A DNA stretch of 5,834 nucleotides, taken from assembly GCA_946405675.1 (NCBI GenBank), contig CAMJIC010000159.1, forward strand, positions 1 through 5,834, written 5' to 3'. This stretch comes from an uncultured Clostridia bacterium (GTDB taxonomy: Bacteria > Bacillota > Clostridia > Lachnospirales > Lachnospiraceae). The first letter of the stretch is position 1; each line of letters opens with the position of its first letter. Below, one piece after another: positions 1 through 5,087 of this stretch. Both the position numbers and the translations under genes were made by a program. The notes beneath the pieces are model-generated. The model did not search any database. It was not told the origin of the DNA and was given only the letters and a program-made list of their open reading frames with translations.

Positions 1-36
1 GATGAGCGTTTGGACAAGTCAGATGTACAAGTTATT

Positions 37-116
37 CTGTAACAGATCCTTAGCTTCAGAATGTAATAGGTTACATCCCTGCCGTCTGGACGGCCTGTAA
101 CCTGTAGCTTCAGAAT
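37..116. repeat. Imperfect direct repeat flanking a hairpin
   Basis: Two copies of a composite unit are visible. CTGTAAC is followed by TAGCTTCAGAAT at 37-43 and 51-62, and the same two blocks recur at 95-101 and 105-116. The gap between the blocks is 7 nt in the first copy and 3 nt in the second. The block identities are exact. Between the copies lies AGGTTACA (68-75), which can pair with TGTAACCT (96-103); the upstream TGTAAC (38-43) and TGTAA (62-66) could compete for the same bases. No function is recognised. It could be a remnant of an intergenic repeat family or a folded leader or trailer RNA. Confidence 0.55.
68..103 (+). other. Stem-loop upstream of serA
   Basis: AGGTTACA (68-75) pairs perfectly with TGTAACCT (96-103). 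Inside it GCCGT (81-85) pairs with ACGGC (90-94) around a CTGG loop, giving a two-part stem with a 5-nt/1-nt internal loop. Neither strand shows a T-run after the stem, so it is not a standard intrinsic terminator. It lies upstream of the predicted serA promoter and may belong to the 3' end of the preceding transcript. Confidence 0.45.
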
Positions 117-147
117 AATCGGCAGTATGCCTGACAGATTTTTATCA

Positions 148-176
148 TTGTGTGAAGAATGCGCTGGTGGTATACT
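148..176 (+). promoter_or_regulatory. Sigma-A promoter for serA
   Basis: A -35-like TTGTGT (148-153) is separated by 17 bp from TATACT (171-176), which is preceded by TGG, giving an extended -10 (TGn). Transcription would begin near 183, leaving a leader of about 105 nt before serA. The leader contains a small hairpin, TCGCG (176-180) with CGCGA (190-194), and GGACG (180-184) could alternatively pair with CGTCC (201-205). No T-box signature or other riboswitch core was recognised in 183-287. Confidence 0.6.
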
Positions 177-287
177 CGCGGACGTAATTCGCGATACAAG
201 CGTCCCGTTTCAATGACTTTTGCATTCATAACATCATCTTGAATTCATCCGAAGCGGGATCCAGCACAGACAAGGAGATTTTCAGCT

Positions 288-1445
288 ATGTACAAGTATG
301 CATGCCTGAATGCGATCAGTGAAAACGGGCTGAGCGCATTTGGCCCGAACTATCAGAAAACCGATGAGATCCAGGGTGCAGACGCGATCCTGGTGCGCAG
401 CGCGAACATGCATGAGATGGCGCTCGATGACAGCGTCCTCGCCATCGCCAGAGCGGGCGCCGGGGTCAACAATATTCCGCTTGAGGAGTGTGCCTCAAAG
501 GGGATCGTCGTTTTCAATACGCCTGGCGCAAATGCGAACGGCGTCAAGGAGATGGTCTTTGCAGGCATGCTGCTTGCAGCCCGTGATATCGTGGGAGGCG
601 TTAACTGGGTGAAGGAAAACGCGGACGACGAGAATATCAAAAAGGATGTCGAAAAGCAGAAAAAGGAATTTGCCGGGACAGAGCTTTCCGGGAAGAAGCT
701 CGGCGTGATCGGGCTTGGCGCGATCGGGAACCTGGTTGCGAACGCAGCAGTACATTTCGGGATGGAGGTATATGGTTATGATCCCTATATTTCCGTCAAC
801 TGGGCCTGGAACCTGAGCCGTTCCGTCCGGCACATCAATGATGTGGAGACCATTTTCAGGGAGTGCGATTATATTACGATCCATGTTCCGCTTCTTGACA
901 GTACAAAGAAGATGATTGGCAAGGATGCCATCGCGCTGATGAAGCCGACGGCTGTCCTGGTCAATTATGCGAGGGATCTTCTGGTGGATGAGGATGCGGT
1001 GCTGGAAGCGTTGGATGAGGGGCGCCTTGCCTGCTATGTTTGCGACTTCCCGAATCCGAAGACGACCGGGCATGACAAGGTCATCCTGACTCCGCATCTG
1101 GGTGCTTCCACTCAGGAGAGCGAGGAAAACTGTGCAGTCATGGCTGTCGAACAGCTGAAGGATTTCCTGGAGAACGGGAATATCCGCAACAGCGTCAACT
1201 ATCCTGCCTGCAGCATGGGCGAGTGCCGCTCCCAGCACAGGATCGCGATCTATCATAAGAATGTGAAGCACATGATCCGTCAGTTTGCGGACATTCTCTC
1301 TTATACGAACGTGGCGAACATGTCCAATACCAGCCGCGGGGAGTATGCTTACACCATGATCGACATTGATGACGCGATCAAGCCGGAAACGGTGGAAGAA
1401 CTCAGGAACGTAGGCGATGTCCTGCGGGTGAGAGTGATCAGGTAA
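288..1445 (+). CDS. serA: D-3-phosphoglycerate dehydrogenase
   Basis: Catalyses NAD-dependent oxidation of 3-phosphoglycerate to 3-phosphohydroxypyruvate, the first step of serine synthesis, in the cytoplasm. The 385-residue protein has a substrate-binding N part, a Rossmann NAD domain with GLGAIG at 142-147 and an acidic residue at the end of the next strand (Asp165), and a C-terminal ACT domain at about 318-385 that usually mediates serine feedback or oligomerisation. Family signatures include NNIP...NTPGANANGVKE, the active-site Arg229 in NYARD, and His270 in TPHLGAST. The usual DVFxxEP segment carrying the catalytic Glu reads CDFPNPK (Asp253-Lys258); as far as I recall, this DFPN form is normal for the clostridial/Bacteroides SerA group. 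The start is supported by AAGGAG at 272-277, 10 nt upstream. The gene is intact and runs into the GlgB-like gene with no terminator between. I am very sure of the family; the NAD preference is inferred. Confidence 0.95.
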   Translation: MYKYACLNAISENGLSAFGPNYQKTDEIQGADAILVRSANMHEMALDDSVLAIARAGAGVNNIPLEECASKGIVVFNTPGANANGVKEMVFAGMLLAARDIVGGVNWVKENADDENIKKDVEKQKKEFAGTELSGKKLGVIGLGAIGNLVANAAVHFGMEVYGYDPYISVNWAWNLSRSVRHINDVETIFRECDYITIHVPLLDSTKKMIGKDAIALMKPTAVLVNYARDLLVDEDAVLEALDEGRLACYVCDFPNPKTTGHDKVILTPHLGASTQESEENCAVMAVEQLKDFLENGNIRNSVNYPACSMGECRSQHRIAIYHKNVKHMIRQFADILSYTNVANMSNTSRGEYAYTMIDIDDAIKPETVEELRNVGDVLRVRVIR

Positions 1446-1447
1446 AA

Positions 1448-1532
1448 AGCTCATCAGGCAAGGAGCTGTCATGGAAGGAACGCAATCGTTGATCTGTGAT
1501 TGCGTATGGAGGCCTGCTGCCTACGGCAGGCC
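1448..1532 (+). promoter_or_regulatory. Three tandem hairpins between serA and the glgB-like gene
   Basis: Three consecutive inverted repeats fill most of the 123-bp gap. AGCTC (1448-1452) pairs with GAGCT (1463-1467), CGCAATC (1481-1487) with GATTGCG (1498-1504), and GGCCTGC (1511-1517) with GCAGGCC (1526-1532). In the last one CTGCC (1517-1521) and GGCAG (1525-1529) offer an alternative tighter stem. None is followed by a T-run, so they do not look like intrinsic terminators. They could be RNA-processing or stability elements, or could affect translation: the first stem covers the AAGGAG (1460-1465) that precedes the small reading frame at 1471. No promoter with good -35/-10 boxes was found in this gap. 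Confidence 0.45.
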
Positions 1533-1572
1533 GCAGTGCGAATCAAACAACTTCAGGGGGTGCTTTCTATGA
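1471..1572 (+). CDS. Possible 33-aa leader peptide overlapping the glgB-like start
   Basis: An ATG at 1471 follows AAGGAG (1460-1465) with a 5-nt spacer and opens 33 codons ending in TGA at 1570-1572. The stop overlaps the ATG (1569-1571) of the next gene as ATGA, the arrangement usually linked to translational coupling. The peptide begins MEGTQSLICDC and has four cysteines (residues 9, 11, 23, 31), with no signal peptide or membrane helix apparent. It resembles nothing I recognise, and two of the three local hairpins lie within it. It may be a coupled leader peptide or a chance frame; the site quality and the ATGA overlap are the only support. Confidence 0.3.
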   Translation: MEGTQSLICDCVWRPAAYGRPQCESNNFRGCFL

Positions 1573-4076
1573 ACAAAGAACTGTATGATCTGATGGATTG
1601 GGGACGGATTGAGGGGATCGTGTACTCTGAGGAGAGCCAGCCGCACAGCTTTCTGGGTGCGTCTGTGACAGATAGCGGAATCCTGGTCCAGGCATTTCTC
1701 CCATCCGCGAAAAGTGTTGCCGTAACCGGGGAAGGTTTGTCCGTACCGATGGAGGCGGTGGATGAAAATGGGTTCTTTGCCGCTTTGCTCCCTGGAGAGA
1801 AGATCCCTGATTATCGGCTTGAGATCACGCAGGATGACTGTGTGGTTCTGGTGAAGGATCCCTATAATTATGATGTACAGATTCCGGAGAAGGCTTTGAA
1901 GAAGTGGAAGGCCGGGATCTGCTATCAGGCCTATGATTACCTGGGCGCCCACCGGATCACGGTGGACGGCACGAAGGGCATGTACTTTGCTGTCTGGGCT
2001 CCAAACGCGGTGCGTGTGAGCCTGGTTGGTGATTTCAACGGATGGGACGGAAGAGTCCTTCCGATGAGGAAGCTGGAGGAATATGGGATCTTTGAGCTCT
2101 TTGTTCCTGAGCTGGAAGAAGGGCAGCTTTATAAGTATGAGATCAAAACCTCCACAGGCCTTACATTTCTCAAGAGCGACCCCTATGGCTTTGCCTGTGA
2201 AAAACGTCCGGATACTGCTTCCATCACGGTAGATCTTTCCTCCTATACCTGGGGGGATGCTTCCTGGATGGAGGAACGCTCGAAGCTTGATACGAAGACG
2301 CTCCCGATGTCCATCTACCAGCTTCATGCCGGGACATGGAGAAGGCCCGGTGAAGAGGGCGGCGAATTCCTGAATTACCGTGAGCTTGCCAGGGAGCTTG
2401 CCGCGTATGTCGGTGAGATGGGCTACACCCATGTGGAGTTTTTGCCTGTCATGGAGTATTCCGATGACAACAGCCTTGGCTTTGCAACGACAGGATATTA
2501 TGCGCCGACGAGCCGTTATGGCAGCCCCGAAGATTTTATGTACCTGGTCGATTACCTGCACCAGCACCAGATCGGCGTGATCCTGGACTGGACGCCGGGA
2601 CATTTTTCAAGGGATCAGAACGGACTGATGGGTTTTGACGGGACGAACCTGTATGAGCATCTGGACCCGCGCCAGTCTCTGTATGCCTATGACGGCACGC
2701 TCACCTATAATTATGCAAGACCTGAGGTGTCGAATTTCCTGATTGCCAATGCGCTCTTCTGGACGAAGGTTTATCATGCCGATGGCCTGAGGATGGAGGA
2801 TATCTCCCGGATGCTTTACCTGGACCATGGCAAGGGACCCGGCCAGTGGGTGGCGAATCTGTATGGCGGAAATGAGAACCTGGATGCGGTGGAGTTTTTC
2901 AAGCATCTGGACTCCATCTTCCATAAGGAGGCAGGCGGTGCGGTCCTGATTGCGCAGGACAGCTCCCAGTGGCCCATGGTCACTTCCTGTGTCGAGGAAG
3001 GAGGACTGGGGTTTGACTATAAATGGAACAAGGGATTCCAGGATTCCCTGATTGAATATATGCAGCTGGATCCGATTTTCCGCGGGGCGCACCATTCGGA
3101 GCTGATATTCAGCATGGTGTATAACTATTCCGAGGATTTCCTTCTGGCCTTTGACTGCGAGGCGGTCAGCGGGAAGTTTGGTTCCATGTATGCCAGGGTC
3201 CCGGGGAGAAAGAAGACGAAGCTGGCGAACCTTCGGGCCATGTATGGCTACATGATGGTGCATCCTGGAAAGAAGCTGTTTGCCATGGGATGTGAGATCG
3301 CGCAGAAGGCCGCGCTGAAGCCGGATGCCGGAGTGGACTGGGATATGCTCGATGAGGAAGAAAACAGGCAGTTTCAGTCATACTGTGCAGCGCTCCTGAA
3401 GTTTTACCGGGAGAATCCTGCCCTGTATGCACTCGATTATGCGTCAGAGGGCTTTGAATGGATCAATAATATCTCTGCCAATGAGAACATGCTGGTCTTC
3501 CTGCGCCGGTCGGCCATCGAGGAGCAGACGCTCCTGGTCGTCGTCAATTTCTCAAACCTGAGCTATGAGAACCATAAGATCGGGGTTCCGTTCAGGGGCA
3601 AGTACAAGGAGGTCCTGAATTCGGATGCTGTTACCTTTGGCGGGGACGGGCATGTGAATCCCAGGGTGAAGAATTCCCGCGAGGAGGAGTGTGACGAACT
3701 GCCAAATTCCATCCGGATCACGGTTCCTGCCCTGGGCATCAGCATCTTCCGCTGCACACAGGTGGAGCCGGTAAAGGAAGAGGAAGAAGCGCAGGAGGGG
3801 AAAAAGCACTCTGCGGGAAAAGAGAAGAAGGCTGCCGCCAGAAAGCCTGCCGCCGGGAAAAAGAGCCCTGAGCGGAACGCCTCCGGATCCAAGGAGACTC
3901 CCGTATCCAAAGATGCCGCTGGATTTAAAAGCACTTCCGGATCGAAGGATAATTCCGGGGCAAAAAAGAGCTCCGGATCAAAATCGGCGCAGAAAAAGGC
4001 ACCTGAGGGCAAAACACGGAAAAGGAGCCTGAAGGAAGAGCTGGAGGAGAAGGTGCAGACGGAAGATTACCGTTAG
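1569..4076 (+). CDS. Glycogen branching enzyme (GlgB) homologue, probably non-catalytic
   Basis: The 835-residue protein has the layout of long bacterial GlgB: an N-terminal beta domain (about 25-105), a CBM48 module (about 135-205, with VWAPNA and VGDFNGWD), a GH13 barrel (from about 247, with HAGTWRR, TTGYYAPTSRYG, DWTPGH at 340-345, FDGTNLYEH, GGLGFDYKWN, PGKKLFAMG), and a C-terminal beta domain (about 640-730, with NFSN, LNSDA, FGGDGHVN). GlgB normally makes alpha-1,6 branches in glycogen. Here the catalytic positions are altered: DGLRVDAV reads DGLRMEDI (nucleophile Asp to Glu410), AEEST reads AQDSS (acid/base Glu to Gln463), and SHDEVVHGK reads FDCEAVSGK (Asp to Cys530, His to Asp529). 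SWGYQ is also SLGFA (302-306). A lysine-rich tail (732-835) is extra to the usual length of about 730. The start at 1569 is preferred over an in-frame TTG at 1500 because AGGGGG (1555-1560) precedes it and homology begins there. The frame is intact, so decay is unlikely. The symbol glgB is withheld because activity is doubtful. Confidence 0.9.
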   Translation: MNKELYDLMDWGRIEGIVYSEESQPHSFLGASVTDSGILVQAFLPSAKSVAVTGEGLSVPMEAVDENGFFAALLPGEKIPDYRLEITQDDCVVLVKDPYNYDVQIPEKALKKWKAGICYQAYDYLGAHRITVDGTKGMYFAVWAPNAVRVSLVGDFNGWDGRVLPMRKLEEYGIFELFVPELEEGQLYKYEIKTSTGLTFLKSDPYGFACEKRPDTASITVDLSSYTWGDASWMEERSKLDTKTLPMSIYQLHAGTWRRPGEEGGEFLNYRELARELAAYVGEMGYTHVEFLPVMEYSDDNSLGFATTGYYAPTSRYGSPEDFMYLVDYLHQHQIGVILDWTPGHFSRDQNGLMGFDGTNLYEHLDPRQSLYAYDGTLTYNYARPEVSNFLIANALFWTKVYHADGLRMEDISRMLYLDHGKGPGQWVANLYGGNENLDAVEFFKHLDSIFHKEAGGAVLIAQDSSQWPMVTSCVEEGGLGFDYKWNKGFQDSLIEYMQLDPIFRGAHHSELIFSMVYNYSEDFLLAFDCEAVSGKFGSMYARVPGRKKTKLANLRAMYGYMMVHPGKKLFAMGCEIAQKAALKPDAGVDWDMLDEEENRQFQSYCAALLKFYRENPALYALDYASEGFEWINNISANENMLVFLRRSAIEEQTLLVVVNFSNLSYENHKIGVPFRGKYKEVLNSDAVTFGGDGHVNPRVKNSREEECDELPNSIRITVPALGISIFRCTQVEPVKEEEEAQEGKKHSAGKEKKAAARKPAAGKKSPERNASGSKETPVSKDAAGFKSTSGSKDNSGAKKSSGSKSAQKKAPEGKTRKRSLKEELEEKVQTEDYR
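3885..3992 (+). repeat. Six tandem degenerate hexapeptide repeats in the Lys-rich tail
   Basis: Residues 773-808 of the GlgB-like protein divide exactly into six hexads: GSKETP, VSKDAA, GFKSTS, GSKDNS, GAKKSS, GSKSAQ. Lysine is at position 3 of every hexad, and Gly-Ser dominates positions 1-2. In DNA this is an 18-bp period in which TCCGG recurs near the unit boundaries (3882, 3935, 3953, 3971). The repeat sits inside a low-complexity tail (732-835) with more than 20 lysines, which ends in a charged segment likely to be helical (around LKEELEEKVQ). The pattern suggests slippage or unequal-exchange growth of a disordered, basic extension. Confidence 0.7.
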
Positions 4077-4177
4077 ACCGGTATTGGCGGGATAACCGCT
4101 AAGTTCAGTTCTGCTGAAGCGGAGGATGACCGCTGAGCCTGGTGACTGATAAACCAGGTACAGGCGGATCCGCCGGT
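4077..4177. other. Cluster of GC-rich hairpins after the glgB-like gene
   Basis: Four inverted repeats lie in about 100 bp. GCGG (4087-4090) pairs with CCGC (4096-4099), AGCGG (4118-4122) with CCGCT (4130-4134), CCTGGT (4138-4143) with ACCAGG (4153-4158), and GGCGGATCCGCC (4163-4174) is a perfect palindrome. The first two hairpins are near-copies of one another: GCGG, then GATAACCGCTAAG in one and AGGATGACCGCTGAG in the other. ACC (4077-4079) plus GGCGG (4086-4090) could also pair with CCGCCGGT (4170-4177), closing a multi-branched fold. No gene or tRNA signature is seen. It may be a 3' UTR structure, a repetitive extragenic element, or a small RNA. Confidence 0.4.
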
Positions 4178-4216
4178 GAAGTGCTTTCGTCATACTACAC
4201 AAAAGAATATGAGATA

Positions 4217-4279
4217 TCATAAAACAAGTTAGGAAAAATGGCTTTGGATGATTGCCTATTTTCCTGACTTGTTTTATCA
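4217..4279. terminator. Bidirectional intrinsic terminator
   Basis: A 26-nt arm (4217-4242) is complementary to 4254-4279 around an 11-nt loop, with only a few mismatches or G-U positions. The core pairs CAAGT/ACTTG and AGG/CCT. It is flanked by ATAAAA on the left and TTTTAT on the right, so the transcript from either strand ends in a U-rich tract. Its place between two converging genes (stops at 4076 and 4336) fits termination of both transcripts. Confidence 0.8.
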
Positions 4280-4301
4280 TGAGAATAAGAGAGATCTGCA
4301 G

Positions 4302-4333
4302 GGAACTGTTTCGAATCTGTCCTGAACAGTTCC
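4302..4333 (-). terminator. Hairpin just after the regulator stop codon
   Basis: GGAACTGTT (4302-4310) and AACAGTTCC (4325-4333) form a perfect 9-bp stem with a 14-nt loop. The stem begins 2 nt after the regulator's stop codon on the - strand. What follows on that strand is pyrimidine-rich but not a clean T-run, so it is a weak terminator or a 3'-end stabilising hairpin upstream of the stronger bidirectional terminator. Confidence 0.45.
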
Positions 4334-4335
4334 GT

Positions 4336-5010
4336 TTACAGTTCGCCGGCCGGATCAGCAGACGGATCGGGAGACTGCTTCGCTTCATCCAGGTAGCTGT
4401 AGAGCGTGTATTTTGAGATTCCGAATACCTGACAGACCTTGGGACCGGATTTTGTGATGAGGAATGCGCCTGCCTCGTTCAGGAAGCGGATCGCCCGGAT
4501 CTTCTCCCCCTTATCCATCAGAGCGGCGGGTTTTCCGATCAGGTGGATCGACTGGTCGATCAGGGAATCAAGGAGGTCTGCGACATTGGTTGAGATCGGC
4601 TCCGGCTCCTTTGTGGTCTGAAGGGAAGTATTGTATGTGTGGAGTGCCTGTTCGCAGGCTACTGTCAGCGTGATGTCGTTATTGATCGCCAGGATGCCGA
4701 TCGTCTTTCCTTCTTCATCACGCAGGAAGACCGTGCTCGACTTCAGAACCTTCCCATCCCTGGTCTTTGTCAGATAGGCAAGCTTGTCTGTGTGAGCCTG
4801 GCGTGTGTCATGAAGCGCTTCCAGGACGATCTTCGACGGGCCGTCCCCGATTGCGCGCCCTGAGATATGCCCGTTTTCGATGGCGATGATGGTGTGGTTC
4901 AGATCTCCGCCGGTCAGGTCATGGAGAACGACCTCACAGGTGGAACCAAACTGAACGGCCAGGGCCTTTACGAGCCTTCTGGCGAATTCAAAAGGATCGG
5001 TATTCTTCAT
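4336..5010 (-). CDS. YheO/DauR-like PAS-HTH transcriptional regulator
   Basis: A cytoplasmic DNA-binding regulator of 224 residues. Residues about 6-118 match the YheO-like PAS domain (PAS_6), with VVLHDL (28-32 area), IENGHISGRAIGDGPS, and KTRDGKVLKSSTVFLRDEEG leading to IGILAINNDIT. Residues about 146-210 match the HTH_22 DNA-binding domain, with LLDSLIDQSI, KIRAIRFLNEAGAFL, and the helix-turn-helix around VCQVFGISKYTLYSYL. The family includes E. coli YheO and the D-arginine repressor DauR; the ligand here is unknown. The start at 5010 is chosen over an in-frame ATG at 5061 because GGAGG lies 7 nt upstream of it, homology begins there, and the predicted promoter would lie downstream of the longer start. 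It is divergent from ssnA, so it probably controls that gene and possibly itself. The C-terminal tail after 211 is short and proline-rich. Confidence 0.88.
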   Translation of the reverse strand: MKNTDPFEFARRLVKALAVQFGSTCEVVLHDLTGGDLNHTIIAIENGHISGRAIGDGPSKIVLEALHDTRQAHTDKLAYLTKTRDGKVLKSSTVFLRDEEGKTIGILAINNDITLTVACEQALHTYNTSLQTTKEPEPISTNVADLLDSLIDQSIHLIGKPAALMDKGEKIRAIRFLNEAGAFLITKSGPKVCQVFGISKYTLYSYLDEAKQSPDPSADPAGEL

Positions 5011-5021
5011 TGTGAATCCTC

Positions 5022-5041
5022 CGGTAATTATATTGATACCA
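5022..5041. promoter_or_regulatory. Candidate operator between regulator and ssnA
   Basis: GGTA (5023-5026 region) and TACC (5037-5040) form an imperfect dyad with an ATAT centre; 12 of 18 positions are symmetric, and the dyad can be extended outward by near-matching CC/AG. It lies just after the predicted regulator transcription start, a common place for autorepression. The call is based on symmetry and position only. Confidence 0.25.
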
Positions 5042-5046
5042 GAAAT

Positions 5047-5075
5047 ATTGTAAGGCTTCAAAAATCTATTTTCAA
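5047..5075 (-). promoter_or_regulatory. Sigma-A promoter for the regulator
   Basis: On the - strand TTGAAA (5075-5070) and TACAAT (5052-5047) are separated by exactly 17 bp, a strong sigma-A match. Transcription would start near 5040, giving a leader of about 30 nt that contains the GGAGG of the regulator. The -35 box overlaps the ribosome binding site of ssnA (5074-5080), so the two genes' controls are physically interlocked. For ssnA only a weak + strand candidate is visible (TTCATT at 5006-5011, 17 bp, TATATT at 5029-5034), which may need an activator. Confidence 0.65.
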
Positions 5076-5076
5076 G
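5056..5076. promoter_or_regulatory. Second dyad over the regulator -35 box
   Basis: An imperfect 21-bp dyad has CTT at its left end and AAG at its right, with AAAAT (5061-5065) facing ATTTT (5068-5072). It covers the -35 region of the regulator promoter and touches the ssnA ribosome binding site. It could be a binding site for the divergent regulator or simply AT-rich promoter DNA. Confidence 0.2.
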
Positions 5077-5087
5077 GAGGTAGGGTT

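Noticed and set aside
1..42. An open + strand frame of 13 codons ending in TAA at 40-42 could be the end of an upstream gene.
   Set aside because: It is too short to recognise, and other frames are open over similar lengths. It cannot be told from chance.
183..287. Possible T-box or other riboswitch in the serA leader.
   Set aside because: No T-box sequence or other known riboswitch core is visible, and no terminator hairpin lies before the start codon.
495..1472. Long - strand open frame of 325 codons opposite serA.
   Set aside because: It is antisense to a clear serA, has no family resemblance and no convincing ribosome binding site; it is a codon-bias shadow.
1500..1568. In-frame upstream extension of the GlgB-like protein from a TTG at 1500.
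   Set aside because: No Shine-Dalgarno precedes the TTG, the extra 23 residues resemble no GlgB N terminus, and the ATG at 1569 has AGGGGG at good spacing.
1521..3263. Long - strand open frames opposite the GlgB-like gene.
   Set aside because: The + strand frame has continuous homology across the same span; the antisense frames show no domain or motif.
3962..3968. A AAA AAG slippery heptamer in the reading phase used by dnaX frameshifting.
   Set aside because: The tail is lysine-rich, so A-runs are expected. The -1 frame stops after about 12 codons and no clear stimulating stem-loop follows.
3882..3992. CRISPR-like or other DNA repeat array.
   Set aside because: The 18-bp period is in frame, degenerate and without spacers; it is a peptide repeat inside the coding sequence.
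5011..5061. Longer regulator N terminus starting at 5061.
   Set aside because: It would place the start upstream of the predicted -10 box and lacks the GGAGG that precedes the start at 5010.
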